Of a stretch of DNA of 64,000 nucleotides, positions 51,677 through 61,505 are shown piece by piece. Under the pieces are notes generated by a model. That model was not told the DNA's origin and did not search any database. It saw only the letters and a list, made by a program, of their open reading frames with translations. Every line of letters begins with the position of its first letter. The first letter of the stretch is position 1. Source of the DNA: Paenibacillus sp. 481 (lineage in GTDB: Bacteria; Bacillota; Bacilli; Paenibacillales; Paenibacillaceae); assembly GCF_021223605.1 (NCBI RefSeq), contig NZ_CP075175.1:3489501-3553500 (forward strand), in the 5' to 3' direction. Both the position numbers and the translations under genes were made by a program.

Positions 51677-52693
51677 ATGTTCTTGACTAAAGAGATTTCG
51701 GATCAATTCAATCCAGTAATTGAACATGTGGAACGAACCCAACGAGCAATTCAATGTTCTGGTGCTGCCATTATGGTCATCCATCGAGACAAAGTGGTTG
51801 CTGAAACGTATTGGGGCCAACACTCTCCGACCAGTGATGCAAGAGCCATACAAGCGGACTCTCAATTTCATGTGGCATCTGTTCGAAAAAGTTACATCGG
51901 TTTCGCTGTTGCTTACGCCATCCATCATGGATATATATCATCCATCGACGCGCCAGTGTCGGATTATATCCCTTCCTTACATGCACTTGTCATTAAAGGA
52001 ACTACCATTAGACATTTACTGACACATACCCATGGCTTGAACATTGAAAATGGAGAAATGGTACGAGAGTTCCCACCAGGTGAAAGCTGGTCATACCGCG
52101 GGGTTGGCGTTGATTTGCTATGCGATATTGTATATACAACAACGGGGAAGTCTGTCTCACAAATTTTAGCTGAAGAAGTATTTGAACCTTTGGAATTCAA
52201 GGAAACGGGTTGGTATGCGGTCCCACAGGAAAATTTCGTTGACACAGTCAGAGATCCGAATAATCCGCATTGGGGAACGTTTGAAAGTACTAACGGCGAT
52301 AAAATGAATATGTACGTTTCGGCGCGAGAATTAGGGCGCTGGGGTTATTTTCATCTCCAAGGAGGGAATGTGCTTGGGGGACAAGTCGTTTCTCCGAAAA
52401 TTATCGAAATGGCAACCTCTTTTCAAAGTCCTGTCTTGAATGATATCGATTTACCGCAAAATGGGTTTCTGTGGTTTGTTAAGGAACATTCCGCTAAACG
52501 TCATGAAATAGGGGAGATGATTCCCGCGGAGTCGTATCAAATTCTAGGATACTCGGGCGTAACATTACTTGTTATTCCTAAATACGAGACTGTCGTTGTT
52601 CGGATGTTCAATGGCTGGGGTTCCCCTTCAGGGTTTGATTACCTTGCCAATGTTAGAGAATTTGGTGACGGTGTAATGCGCTGCCTAAAGTGA
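51677..52693 (+). CDS. Serine hydrolase (beta-lactamase/penicillin-binding-like)
   Basis: A 338-residue class-C beta-lactamase-like hydrolase. The S-x-x-K motif is SVRKSY (Ser near residue 74), the tyrosine motif is in SWSYRGVGVDLL, and HLLTHTHGL precedes it, as in esterases and D-aminopeptidases of this family. No signal peptide is seen, so it is probably cytosolic. The substrate is unknown. AAGGAG precedes the ATG. Confidence 0.85.
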   Translation: MFLTKEISDQFNPVIEHVERTQRAIQCSGAAIMVIHRDKVVAETYWGQHSPTSDARAIQADSQFHVASVRKSYIGFAVAYAIHHGYISSIDAPVSDYIPSLHALVIKGTTIRHLLTHTHGLNIENGEMVREFPPGESWSYRGVGVDLLCDIVYTTTGKSVSQILAEEVFEPLEFKETGWYAVPQENFVDTVRDPNNPHWGTFESTNGDKMNMYVSARELGRWGYFHLQGGNVLGGQVVSPKIIEMATSFQSPVLNDIDLPQNGFLWFVKEHSAKRHEIGEMIPAESYQILGYSGVTLLVIPKYETVVVRMFNGWGSPSGFDYLANVREFGDGVMRCLK

Positions 52694-52876
52694 TCTAATG
52701 GAATAGGATAAGCTTGAGTAGGTTATCAACATTTATATGAAAATGGAGCCTGCAACTGATTCATTGAGGGTAAAAGGGAGCCATTCTAAGTTAGGAAAGG
52801 GTATAATAAATGTATAGAAGTAAACCCTAAAGGGGCATTACCGATATGAGAACATATTAGGAAAACAGGAGATACG

Positions 52877-54370
52877 ATGACAACTAAAAATGAAAGAATA
52901 GAAACCGGCTGGAACTTCGACAACAGTTATAGTGGGCTGCCGAAATTATTTTTTAGTGAACTGAATCCAACGCCTGTCCGTTCACCGAAGTTGATTATGT
53001 TCAATGAGTCGTTGGCAGCATCACTAGGGTTGGATGCCAAAGCGCTGCAAGGCCCTGATGGTGTTGCGGTGTTTGCTGGTAACGAGATTCCCGAAGGCGC
53101 TTTGCCGCTTGCGCAAGCTTATGCAGGACATCAATTTGGGTACTTTAACATGTTGGGCGACGGCCGCGCGCTGCTGCTTGGCGAACACATTTCGCCCTTC
53201 GATGAGCGGGTTGATATCCAGCTTAAAGGTTCAGGTCGAACACCATACTCACGTCGTGGCGATGGTCGAGCGGGGCTTGGGCCAATGCTGCGTGAATACA
53301 TCATCAGTGAAGCGATGCACGGGCTTGGTATTGCGACGACTCGCAGCCTAGCGGTGGTGACAACGGGGGAGTCCGTCTACCGTGAAATCGAGCAGCCGGG
53401 TGCGATTTTGACTCGTGTGGCTGCCAGTCATATACGCGTAGGTACCTTTCAATACGCTGCAAGATGGGGAACGGTTGAGGATCTCCGCGCTCTGGCGGAT
53501 TACACCTTGCAGAGGCATTTTCCAGAGGTTGCAGAACGTTCAAAAGTTGATGATGCGGAGAATCGCTATCTTTCCCTTCTTAAGGCAGTGATGAAGCGTC
53601 AGGCTGAATTGATCGCCAAATGGCAGCTCGTTGGCTTTATTCACGGGGTGATGAACACCGACAATATGGCGCTGAGCGGAGAAACGATTGATTACGGCCC
53701 GTGCGCCTTTATGGATACTTACGACCCTGCGACCGTATTCAGCTCTATTGACGCTGATGGTCGCTACGCTTATGGTAATCAGCCGCATATTGCCGCGTGG
53801 AATCTTGCGCGTTTGGCTGAAGCCTTGCTGCCGCTGCTGCATGATGAGGAGGAGCAGGCTGTCAAACTGGCCGAAGATGCGATCTCGCATTTTGTAGAGT
53901 TGTACTATGAGAATTGGTTCGCAGGAATGAGGGCGAAGCTGGGGATCTTTAATGAAGAGCCAGAGGATGAATCCCTGATCGAAGACTTGCTTAGCATGAT
54001 GAAAAAGGTTGGTGCGGATTACACGAATACGTTTCGTGCATTAACTGTTGATAAACCAGAGGAAACGGCCTTGTTTGGAACTGAGGAGTTTGTTCAGTGG
54101 TATGAATTGTGGCAGGCGAGACGAGGGAGGCAGCAGGAATCAGCAGCGGACGCGCAGCAGTTGATGCGAAGCAGCAATCCAGCGCTTATTCCGCGCAACC
54201 ATCGGGTAGAAGAGGCGCTAGAAGCTGCGGTGCAACAAGGAGACTACAGCGTGATGGAGCGGCTTCTTGATGTTCTCTCCAATCCTTATGCGCACACTCC
54301 TGAACAGGCTAATTACGCAACACCGCCTGTGCCATCAGCTCGTCCTTACCGAACGTTCTGTGGTACATAA
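52877..54370 (+). CDS. selO: Protein adenylyltransferase SelO (YdiU)
   Basis: SelO is a pseudokinase-fold enzyme that transfers AMP to protein hydroxyls in redox regulation. The signature is [23 protein letters not shown] and [27 protein letters not shown], then [26 protein letters not shown] containing the metal-binding Asn and Asp. The protein ends in TFCGT; the Cys stands where the selenocysteine of eukaryotic SelO sits. Length (497) is normal. AACAGGAGATACG precedes the ATG. Confidence 0.95.
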   Translation: MTTKNERIETGWNFDNSYSGLPKLFFSELNPTPVRSPKLIMFNESLAASLGLDAKALQGPDGVAVFAGNEIPEGALPLAQAYAGHQFGYFNMLGDGRALLLGEHISPFDERVDIQLKGSGRTPYSRRGDGRAGLGPMLREYIISEAMHGLGIATTRSLAVVTTGESVYREIEQPGAILTRVAASHIRVGTFQYAARWGTVEDLRALADYTLQRHFPEVAERSKVDDAENRYLSLLKAVMKRQAELIAKWQLVGFIHGVMNTDNMALSGETIDYGPCAFMDTYDPATVFSSIDADGRYAYGNQPHIAAWNLARLAEALLPLLHDEEEQAVKLAEDAISHFVELYYENWFAGMRAKLGIFNEEPEDESLIEDLLSMMKKVGADYTNTFRALTVDKPEETALFGTEEFVQWYELWQARRGRQQESAADAQQLMRSSNPALIPRNHRVEEALEAAVQQGDYSVMERLLDVLSNPYAHTPEQANYATPPVPSARPYRTFCGT

Positions 54371-54500
54371 GGATATAGCAATGTCTTAGTGAACGTGTAC
54401 ATAAAAATGACATGGGTTTCGCATTAAGGCGCGAAGTAAGGGGTTGTTTCATAGGTTATGTTAGGTCACAGTGAAACAGCTTTCTGCAGAGTTACGCATC

Positions 54501-54547
54501 AAAAAAGGTCGAGTTCGGGGCAGAAGGATTCCGAATTCGACCTTTTT
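54501..54547. terminator. Bidirectional terminator after selO and blaR1-like gene
   Basis: AAAAAAGGTCGAGTTCGG (54501) pairs with CCGAATTCGACCTTTTT (54531), one G-U pair, long A and T tracts on both sides. Confidence 0.85.
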
Positions 54548-54604
54548 ACTTGTTTTAAGGGTAGCGCTGCAAACGGGAGTCGATAGCGGTAGCCATCTCT
54601 CCAT

Positions 54605-56668
54605 TTACCGTTCCCAGTTCTTCACCATCCAAATTTCACCTTGCGCATTGTATGACACACTGAATGAATGCTTTCCTTCTTTAATAAAGGTGGCACTACC
54701 AGGTCTTTTATTATCCCGTGTCATCGTATAATCATTCAAATCACGGCCTAATAACTGACGCACAATAGGAGAAGCGGCGTTTGTTACCTGCTTATCGGTT
54801 ACACTAAGCAGCCTCTTATCACGGTTAACCCTCTCCTGTTCATCATAACCAACCTTAAGGAAATCAGCTAATGAAGAATCAGAGATTTCTAGAATCTCAT
54901 AACTAATAGGATGGAACAGCACAACACCATCTGGCCCATACATCAAAGCCAAATACGAATGAGTGTCTGAAAAATATCTAGAAGCCCCCGTTAAACGCTC
55001 AATCTTTTTTCCACGCAATGTAGCAAACGCTTGTTGTCCTCTTTGATCCTGCTCCACCGTAATCTTCGCGGGATCAACCGCATAACTTACATAGGCTATT
55101 TCATCATCCAGAAACAGAACGGTTGCCCGAGCTTTCTTATCCTCAAAGCGAGTCTGAATCTTAGTACCCGCCTGTGCGGTACGAACCTTAAAATTCGGTG
55201 TTCCCTCAAAACCCTTCTCCATGATAGCCTGTTCTGCCCGTTGAAGCAGAAGGGGATTCACACTCGCAAGCGGAAGCGGGAGTCTTAGGTTCTCACTATT
55301 AAGTCCGCCCGTCTCAGAGCTTATCCAGATAGAGGCTGGGCCGTTATCCTCGCCAATAAATTCGATGAACAGTCCTTTTTCACTAGGCACGGGTGTAATC
55401 TTTTTAAGTGGGAGAACTGTGTTATGTCGCGTCATCAGATCGATGATCGTAAGCTCGACCTGTTCACGAATCGATTCATCCACTGTCAGGAGCAAGGGAT
55501 GATCCTCATATGCAACCCTGATAGGGTCTTGTAAGGTGGCTTGCCCTTCCGCTGTCGCATTCGTCAAGGCCACACCCGTAAAGATGGCGAGAATCGCGAT
55601 CCCGAGAGCAGACCATACATAAGAACGTCTTTTGAACATGGAAATCAGCTTGATTCTCCGCTTAATGAGTGATTTATCCGTTGTAAAATGGGCAGTAGCT
55701 ACAAATCGCGATGAATGAGCGGCTCTTTTTTCCAAAAGCTTAACAATGGTATAGCCGTAATCTCTGACCTCATCGGATTGAATATAAGAAATGACTTTGG
55801 CGTCGCATGAACATTCCTGATCTTCCCGCATTTTGCGAGCTGCATACCACAATACAGGATTAAACCAGTGGACAATGAGCAACACGGTCATGATTCCATT
55901 CACAACAATATCTTTTCGCTTCAAATGAACCAACTCGTGTAGAAATATGTACCTTAACTCTTTGCTAAGAAAACGCTCAACCCCAGTAGCGGGCAGCAAT
56001 ATTTTCGGGCGTTTGCATCCATAAAGCGTAGGCCCGTCTACTTCAGTTGTCATCATTAGCGGGATATTTCTGGTGATGTTTAGCTCGTGACCACATTGCT
56101 GAAGCACATTCAAATGATCCGTATTTGCTGATGCGTAAGCCCCCGCCTTCATTTTTCGACCAAACTTGCGATTTACCACGACCAGATACGCGGCAAAAGC
56201 AAGTACACCAAGCAACCATACAAGAAATAAACCGATAGGAATCAAAGAAGGTTGGGCGGTGTCGCTAAGCGTATTTTGATGAATAGGAACATGACTTTCA
56301 GATTGGGATGTACTAGGTGTAGATTGCATATCTTGTTGTGCTGCGGATGCTGTAGTTGCTACGGTCGACTTTGCTATCTTGTTCGGATCGTTTACGACCG
56401 TTAACACAGATGGCGTACTTTGCTGATGAATTTGAGTAGTAAACGAAAATACATTGTACAAACTGAACGAGCTTTCAGGTGCCCATGGCAACAGCAGCCT
56501 TATGAGTACAACGAACCAAAGCATATATTGCCATTTAACAGGAAGTCGCTCTTGCATGACGTATTTAACGACCAAGATGAGTACAACCATAACAGATGCC
56601 ATGAAAGATGTCGTGATGATCCACTCCAAAAAAGAGGGGATTAAGGCTACCAGTGCATTCATGTTCAA
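54605..56668 (-). CDS. BlaR1/MecR1-type M56 metallopeptidase sensor
   Basis: The N-terminal half has four membrane helices and the M56 zinc motif HELVHLKRKD (about residue 245) with WYAARKMREDQECSCDAKV behind it. In BlaR1 this domain cleaves the BlaI-type repressor when triggered. The C-terminal 300 residues lie outside a membrane helix (SALGIAILAIFTGVALT) and do not look like the penicillin-binding sensor: no S-x-x-K-type active site was found. It is therefore an M56 antirepressor with an unknown trigger, the sort found next to BlaI-like regulators in many Bacilli. It overlaps the repressor gene by 4 bases. Confidence 0.88.
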   Translation of the reverse strand: MNMNALVALIPSFLEWIITTSFMASVMVVLILVVKYVMQERLPVKWQYMLWFVVLIRLLLPWAPESSFSLYNVFSFTTQIHQQSTPSVLTVVNDPNKIAKSTVATTASAAQQDMQSTPSTSQSESHVPIHQNTLSDTAQPSLIPIGLFLVWLLGVLAFAAYLVVVNRKFGRKMKAGAYASANTDHLNVLQQCGHELNITRNIPLMMTTEVDGPTLYGCKRPKILLPATGVERFLSKELRYIFLHELVHLKRKDIVVNGIMTVLLIVHWFNPVLWYAARKMREDQECSCDAKVISYIQSDEVRDYGYTIVKLLEKRAAHSSRFVATAHFTTDKSLIKRRIKLISMFKRRSYVWSALGIAILAIFTGVALTNATAEGQATLQDPIRVAYEDHPLLLTVDESIREQVELTIIDLMTRHNTVLPLKKITPVPSEKGLFIEFIGEDNGPASIWISSETGGLNSENLRLPLPLASVNPLLLQRAEQAIMEKGFEGTPNFKVRTAQAGTKIQTRFEDKKARATVLFLDDEIAYVSYAVDPAKITVEQDQRGQQAFATLRGKKIERLTGASRYFSDTHSYLALMYGPDGVVLFHPISYEILEISDSSLADFLKVGYDEQERVNRDKRLLSVTDKQVTNAASPIVRQLLGRDLNDYTMTRDNKRPGSATFIKEGKHSFSVSYNAQGEIWMVKNWER

Positions 56669-57042
56669 CGTTTCCTTTCATCCAGTAACTTTTTCAGATC
56701 CTCGACCTCTTCTGCTGTTAACTGCTCCTGCTTTAAAAAATTGACCAACATCGGTTTCAAAGCCCCACCGTACAGTCGCTGCAAAAAGGAGCTGCTTTCT
56801 GCTTTCAGGCATTCCTCTTCACTAACCAGTGGGAAGTACAAATACGTCTTGCCTGCTTGCTGAAAGCCAAGCGCCTTCTTGTTAAGCAATCGGTTGATTA
56901 GCGATTTAATCGTTGCGGGCTTCCAATCGGTATTGTCGCCTAGCACATCGATCACATCATTGGCGGTAGCGGGCGCCTTGGACCAAAATACTTTCATCAC
57001 TTCCCACTCCGCTTCTGAAATGCGCGGAACTTCTTTGCTCAC
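56665..57042 (-). CDS. BlaI/MecI/CopY-family repressor
   Basis: The 125-residue winged-helix repressor begins RISEAEWEVMKVFWSKAPATANDVIDVLG and continues WKPATIKSLINRLLNKKALGF, the standard DNA-binding core. The C-terminal helices mediate dimerisation and carry the site that the M56 partner would cut. It starts with GTG, with GAGGAGG 7 bases upstream. It should repress its own operon through the twin palindromes upstream. Confidence 0.92.
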   Translation of the reverse strand: MSKEVPRISEAEWEVMKVFWSKAPATANDVIDVLGDNTDWKPATIKSLINRLLNKKALGFQQAGKTYLYFPLVSEEECLKAESSSFLQRLYGGALKPMLVNFLKQEQLTAEEVEDLKKLLDERKR

Positions 57043-57061
57043 ATCAAGTCCTCCTCTTTAT

Positions 57062-57121
57062 GATTACGAACGTAATCAATTCATCCACCTATAGATTACA
57101 TACGTAATCGATGTTTGTCAA
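57062..57121 (-). promoter_or_regulatory. Promoter with twin BlaI-type operators
   Basis: GATTAC-gaac-GTAATC (57062-57077) and GATTAC-atac-GTAATC (57094-57109) are perfect dyads 32 bases apart. On the minus strand TTGACA (57121-57116) and TAATCT (57098-57093), spaced by 17, form the promoter, so the second operator covers the -10. Confidence 0.8.
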
Positions 57122-57256
57122 TTCCTAACAAGAAAATAGAAGAGAAGTGATTTGTCACCCCAATCTGAGGATTGTCCCATTATCTCGTGCGCCCAATTCC
57201 TTTAATGTAAGAAAGCGAGATACCACATCAAGCCACACAAACAAGGAGGAACTGCA

Positions 57257-58120
57257 ATGAAAAAAAGAAGAGCACGTATTCTAGTACGCATGTTGGCTGT
57301 TATGTTCGCCGTGTTGTCGATCCCTTACCCGACGTTTGCATCGGAATCATTGAAAGATGTCAACGGTGATCCGGTACTAACGAGCAAATCGTATTATATG
57401 GTCGCCCAGACAGGTCCGCTAAAAGGCCAATATGTCACCTTTAACGGTAGTTATATTTACTTAACCGACTCGCAGGCAGAAGCGAGGCCGATTTACTTTA
57501 CTCATAATTTTAAGAAGAATGATGTGTCCGTTGACCTAGGGGATGACGTCTATATCGATTTAGATATCGAAGACTCCAATCGCTTGTTCGCGCATCAAGG
57601 ACTTACGAATAACGAGTTTCGCGAGGACGCTTTTAGCAAGCAGCTTTATACGGCAAAATCCTACCGCCTAGATCGCGGTAGCGAAGGACACGCCTTTAAA
57701 ATATACACGCACGGCGGGGGATATTTAGGCTATCGCGAAAGTGATAAGCTGCTGCGGCGTGAAATCGATGAACAGTGGTCGCTTATCCCTGTTGCTGCCG
57801 CCAAGAGGGATGTGGAGTGGTCAAACCTGCTTGTCAATACCGCAACGAATGAGATTAAGTTTCCTGACGGAGTGGAATCCGAAGGAGCCGAACTCACTCC
57901 TCATATTCAAGTCAAAGGCCAAGATGTGGACCGATCGAAGGTGCGTTGGTATTTGGACAAGCCTATCCCTGGTGTGATGCTGGATCGTAAAAATGGAACG
58001 ATGACCGTGTACAGCTCCGCACCTAAGGGCAGCGTAATCAAAGTTTCCGCGGTGTATGTCGAATACGGGCCTATTAACCCCATCAAGGTGATCAATACCG
58101 CTGAGTTTAAAATCACATAA
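57257..58120 (+). CDS. Secreted protein of unknown function, partner of the HELEH protein
   Basis: The 287-residue protein has a Sec signal (ILVRMLAVMFAVLSIPYPTFA). Residues 35-185 form a strand-rich domain that suggests a beta-trefoil or lectin-like fold (SKSYYMVAQTGPLKGQYVTF, SYRLDRGSEGHAFKIYTHGG). The last 100 residues look like an immunoglobulin-like or Big-type domain (HIQVKGQDVDRSKVRWYLD ... VKVSAVYVE-like strands). Function not recognised. AAGGAGGAA precedes the ATG, and the next gene is 30 bases away, so the two secreted proteins are co-expressed. Confidence 0.65.
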   Translation: MKKRRARILVRMLAVMFAVLSIPYPTFASESLKDVNGDPVLTSKSYYMVAQTGPLKGQYVTFNGSYIYLTDSQAEARPIYFTHNFKKNDVSVDLGDDVYIDLDIEDSNRLFAHQGLTNNEFREDAFSKQLYTAKSYRLDRGSEGHAFKIYTHGGGYLGYRESDKLLRREIDEQWSLIPVAAAKRDVEWSNLLVNTATNEIKFPDGVESEGAELTPHIQVKGQDVDRSKVRWYLDKPIPGVMLDRKNGTMTVYSSAPKGSVIKVSAVYVEYGPINPIKVINTAEFKIT

Positions 58121-58149
58121 ACCGTTAACACGTGAGGAGGTAGCTTACG

Positions 58150-61100
58150 ATGAATGCAACGAATGCAACGAATACAATGAGTAAAAAGAGCGCGATGTAC
58201 AAATGTAGAACGATTTTATCTTTATTGTTGTGCGTGACCTTGTTTACAGGCCAGTTTGCAATGTTTCCATTAGGAATAGCGGGTGCTGATCCTAAACATC
58301 CGTGGCTGAGTAGAGACATTTATGTATACGACGGATCAAGAGTGACCATCTATGAAATGTCTCCTGGCATTTGGGTTACGGGCGAGCCTAACCGGGATTT
58401 AGTAGATAATGATCCGGCTAAAAACTTCGTAGTAGACCCTAACTACGAGACAAAGTATCTGGTAGGCGATCCCTTTTTGGATTATGTATTTAAAACACTA
58501 AAACAAATTAATAGTTCCAAGACAGGACGAACACAGCTTAAGGAGCTGAGCATCGGTTTTCCGATCACCGAAAGCACCACGACGCCGAACGAAGCGAAGC
58601 AAAGTTATGAAACGATAAGAAACGCAAGTCTTAAGCTGCAAAAAGAGGAAGAAATTACGAGAAAACTCGGGCAAGAAGTGAAAAAACTTGCGTTAGGTCA
58701 TTGGGAAAAGCAGCAGGGAGCAAATGGGCTAAACGAAGTGGATGCAGCATTTAAACAATTCGAAACGGATTTAAACGCCCTATTTCAACAAAGTATGAGC
58801 AGTGAGCTTGAAGTGCAAAAATATATGCGTTACATCGGGGAGAAATTAGCAGTAATCAACTGGGATGAGTATGTTGAATTTAGCAGGCTGCGCATCGAAA
58901 TGATTACGGCGAAGCGCAAACTGAATAGTAATACGATTAAGCTGGCGACGCAGAACGCGCAAATCGGAATGGTGAAGCAGAAGCTAGAATCGATGAAAGG
59001 CTCCAAAAAGCAACTAACGCAGCAGCTTGAGGAGTTTGAGCAAAACTATGCGAAAATTGAAAAGCAGTTGGCTAAAGATTTTGAATATGTGACGAAATTA
59101 AATGCTAATTTAAAAAAGCATATCGCGACAGTACAGCATTCACATTCGTATGATTTGCCAGCCATTTTCAAACAAGCAGATAAAAATATGTTCGCCTCAC
59201 ATGCCGCGGTAAAGAAATCAATCTATCAATTATCCAAAGTATTGGAACCGTTAAATACAATTGTTCATTTTAATGTTACAGACACCCTGAGTCTTTATGC
59301 GCAAAAGTTGCTCGGTGACCAAATGTTCCGTCATTTGGACCGACATATCACAATTGAATTATTTAGCAGAGATAATTTTGTCAATGAACGGGTGATGTAC
59401 GATGTCAACGGTGAGCCCTTTAAGCTCAGTGTCTTCATTGAGCCGAGTGGCAAGGCGCGATTCAACTCGAATAGTAGCTCGTCAGCACGGGTAGGGCAAT
59501 TAGGGAGCAGAAGCATTATTACACTGGACCCACATCATGGGGTCGGAATTAGTTCCGGTAAAGAGATTATCCATCCAGCTACCGTACTCATGCATGAGCT
59601 AGAGCATGCCAAAGAGACTTTGTTTGGGCAAGGTAAGAATTTGACCCTACTAGAAAAGAACAAAAAGATTCTCAAGGTAATTAAAAAGAAAGGAATAGAA
59701 GTTGTTCCTTCTAGTAGTCGCATCGATGAACGCCGTTTTATCACGGTGACCGAAGAAGCACGAGCGACAGGCGGCAAGCAGTTCGAGAAGATCAAGTCCA
59801 AAGACGTGTATGCAAATGCGGAGAGCAATGTGCAGATCAAAAAGAGTGAGCTGCTGAAAAAGAAGCGTCAGACGATGCAAGGGCAAGAGTTGGCAGAGAT
59901 TGAACGTGTACTGACGTATCAGACGAAGGAAACGTCAGAAACGATGTTCAGCAAAGAAATGGGCTATCCGATACGAAAAACGTATACGGATACGGACAAC
60001 GATTCGTTCTTAATTAAAGATCCGCTTCGTGCTTTACAGCAAAAGAAGATGCTGAAGAAAGATAGTAAGCGAATAGGCTTACCTGAAGCCCTTGCTTGCG
60101 CGGCGGGTCATGGTGCGCAAGGCTGCTTTAAAGAAGTGGCTGAAGGTGAAACGGTGCAGGCAGATATGGAGCTTGCGGAAGTAGAAGAAATCGAGATGCC
60201 AGCGGAGGGAATTGATCCAGTACCTGCGGGTAAAGAGGCGGGTAATGAGGAAGAAACGAAGCCTAACCGTGAGAACAAAACGCCTACAGACGAGCCGGAA
60301 TTAGATTTGAGCAAAATGACGCTTGAAGAAGCTTACGACAAAGTGATCGAAGCACAAAAAATGCCGGAGCAGATCGATCTGGAGAAGCTGAAATTTACTT
60401 CGTCATTGCAGGAAGCGCTGCGCGAACCTGACGTGGTGTACAGCCCACTCCCCAAATCAACAGTAGCCATGAACGAGTTTATTGAAGGACCGGGCTTGAA
60501 TGGTGCAATGATGGCAGGCGATGTCGTACTGTTCGTCAATAATCTTGCAACTACACATAAACTCGATGTAGATACGATGCTTCAAGGCGGGGCGTTGTTA
60601 GCCAATGCGATAAGCGCTGAATTCGGGATGGGCTTAGGCTTAGTAGTAGGCATTTATCAAGCAGCCGAACATAAGCAGTGGGTGACAGTAGGAACGGATG
60701 CTGCTTTGCTCGTGACGTTTGCCGGTATTTTAGCGACAAATCCTGAGCTGTCTGTCGTCATGATGCCGCTTGCGGGAATCGGCGGTCTTGCCACGGCAAT
60801 TGATGCCATCATCCATCAGTACGATGCGCTTGAAGCCTATTTGGGCAAAATGGTAGAGAAGCGTACTGAGCTGTGGCATCAAGCTTACACATCGACGGCT
60901 GACAAGTGGAAGACAGAGGTGCTGCCAAAGTACAAAGACAAGGCAGACAAGCTGCACACGATTTTAACGAACCATAGCAACAACGTGGCGTTAGTGCTCG
61001 ATCATGTAAAGAATAAAGTCGAGAAGTCCACACATGATGAACTGGACGGCGCAACGAAGCAAGTGAAGGATTCGCTGACTGGAGCGGGACAACAAATGAT

Positions 61101-61335
61101 GGACAGCCTATCTCAGTTGGCACGGCAGTCGTTGGACAATGCCATCGAGATGGTCCCTGTCGAAATGGTGGAGATCGACGCGAAATTTAGAAACAAAGTG
61201 TTTCAAGTGTTCTTAACGCATAAGGGCGATTTCCAGTCCACTTGGGACGATTATTATTTAAGCAAGGTGCGCAATGCGGTTGAGCCGCCAGCACAATTGC
61301 TGGAACCGTACTATCAACTCGCAACATTTAAATAG
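58150..61335 (+). CDS. Large secreted protein with HELEH metallopeptidase motif (toxin candidate)
   Basis: 1061 residues with a Sec signal (ILSLLLCVTLFTGQFAMFPL). A long coiled coil occupies about residues 150-350. HPATVLMHELEHAKETLFG puts the zinc ligands at H482 and H486 with E483; TEEARATG about 50 residues later (E536/E537) may supply the third ligand, as in M91/NleD-like peptidases. An acidic linker (650-710) leads to a C-terminal part with strongly hydrophobic helices (about 780-910: MMAGDVVLFVNNLA, GMGLGLVVGIYQAA, ALLVTFAGILA) and amphipathic helices. The mix of protease and membrane-active segments is typical of exported toxins; this is inference. GAGGAGG precedes the ATG; a terminator follows. 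Confidence 0.7.
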   Translation: MNATNATNTMSKKSAMYKCRTILSLLLCVTLFTGQFAMFPLGIAGADPKHPWLSRDIYVYDGSRVTIYEMSPGIWVTGEPNRDLVDNDPAKNFVVDPNYETKYLVGDPFLDYVFKTLKQINSSKTGRTQLKELSIGFPITESTTTPNEAKQSYETIRNASLKLQKEEEITRKLGQEVKKLALGHWEKQQGANGLNEVDAAFKQFETDLNALFQQSMSSELEVQKYMRYIGEKLAVINWDEYVEFSRLRIEMITAKRKLNSNTIKLATQNAQIGMVKQKLESMKGSKKQLTQQLEEFEQNYAKIEKQLAKDFEYVTKLNANLKKHIATVQHSHSYDLPAIFKQADKNMFASHAAVKKSIYQLSKVLEPLNTIVHFNVTDTLSLYAQKLLGDQMFRHLDRHITIELFSRDNFVNERVMYDVNGEPFKLSVFIEPSGKARFNSNSSSSARVGQLGSRSIITLDPHHGVGISSGKEIIHPATVLMHELEHAKETLFGQGKNLTLLEKNKKILKVIKKKGIEVVPSSSRIDERRFITVTEEARATGGKQFEKIKSKDVYANAESNVQIKKSELLKKKRQTMQGQELAEIERVLTYQTKETSETMFSKEMGYPIRKTYTDTDNDSFLIKDPLRALQQKKMLKKDSKRIGLPEALACAAGHGAQGCFKEVAEGETVQADMELAEVEEIEMPAEGIDPVPAGKEAGNEEETKPNRENKTPTDEPELDLSKMTLEEAYDKVIEAQKMPEQIDLEKLKFTSSLQEALREPDVVYSPLPKSTVAMNEFIEGPGLNGAMMAGDVVLFVNNLATTHKLDVDTMLQGGALLANAISAEFGMGLGLVVGIYQAAEHKQWVTVGTDAALLVTFAGILATNPELSVVMMPLAGIGGLATAIDAIIHQYDALEAYLGKMVEKRTELWHQAYTSTADKWKTEVLPKYKDKADKLHTILTNHSNNVALVLDHVKNKVEKSTHDELDGATKQVKDSLTGAGQQMMDSLSQLARQSLDNAIEMVPVEMVEIDAKFRNKVFQVFLTHKGDFQSTWDDYYLSKVRNAVEPPAQLLEPYYQLATFK

Positions 61336-61350
61336 AATGATGTAGTAAGG

Positions 61351-61401
61351 CCCTGTAGGAGAACCTCTATTTGTCATAAAGGTTTCACCTATAGGGTTTT
61401 T
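61351..61401 (+). terminator. Terminator after the secreted-toxin-like gene
   Basis: CCCTGTAGG pairs with CCTATAGGG, with inner AACCT/AGGTT pairing, then TTTTTG. Confidence 0.75.
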
Positions 61402-61505
61402 GCTGTACATTGACATCTAATCTTCATTTTTAATCCAACCTGATATGTTAAAATGATAACCCTAATCGGAGATCGAGAGCCCACTCCACGATATAAAGGT
61501 GGTTA

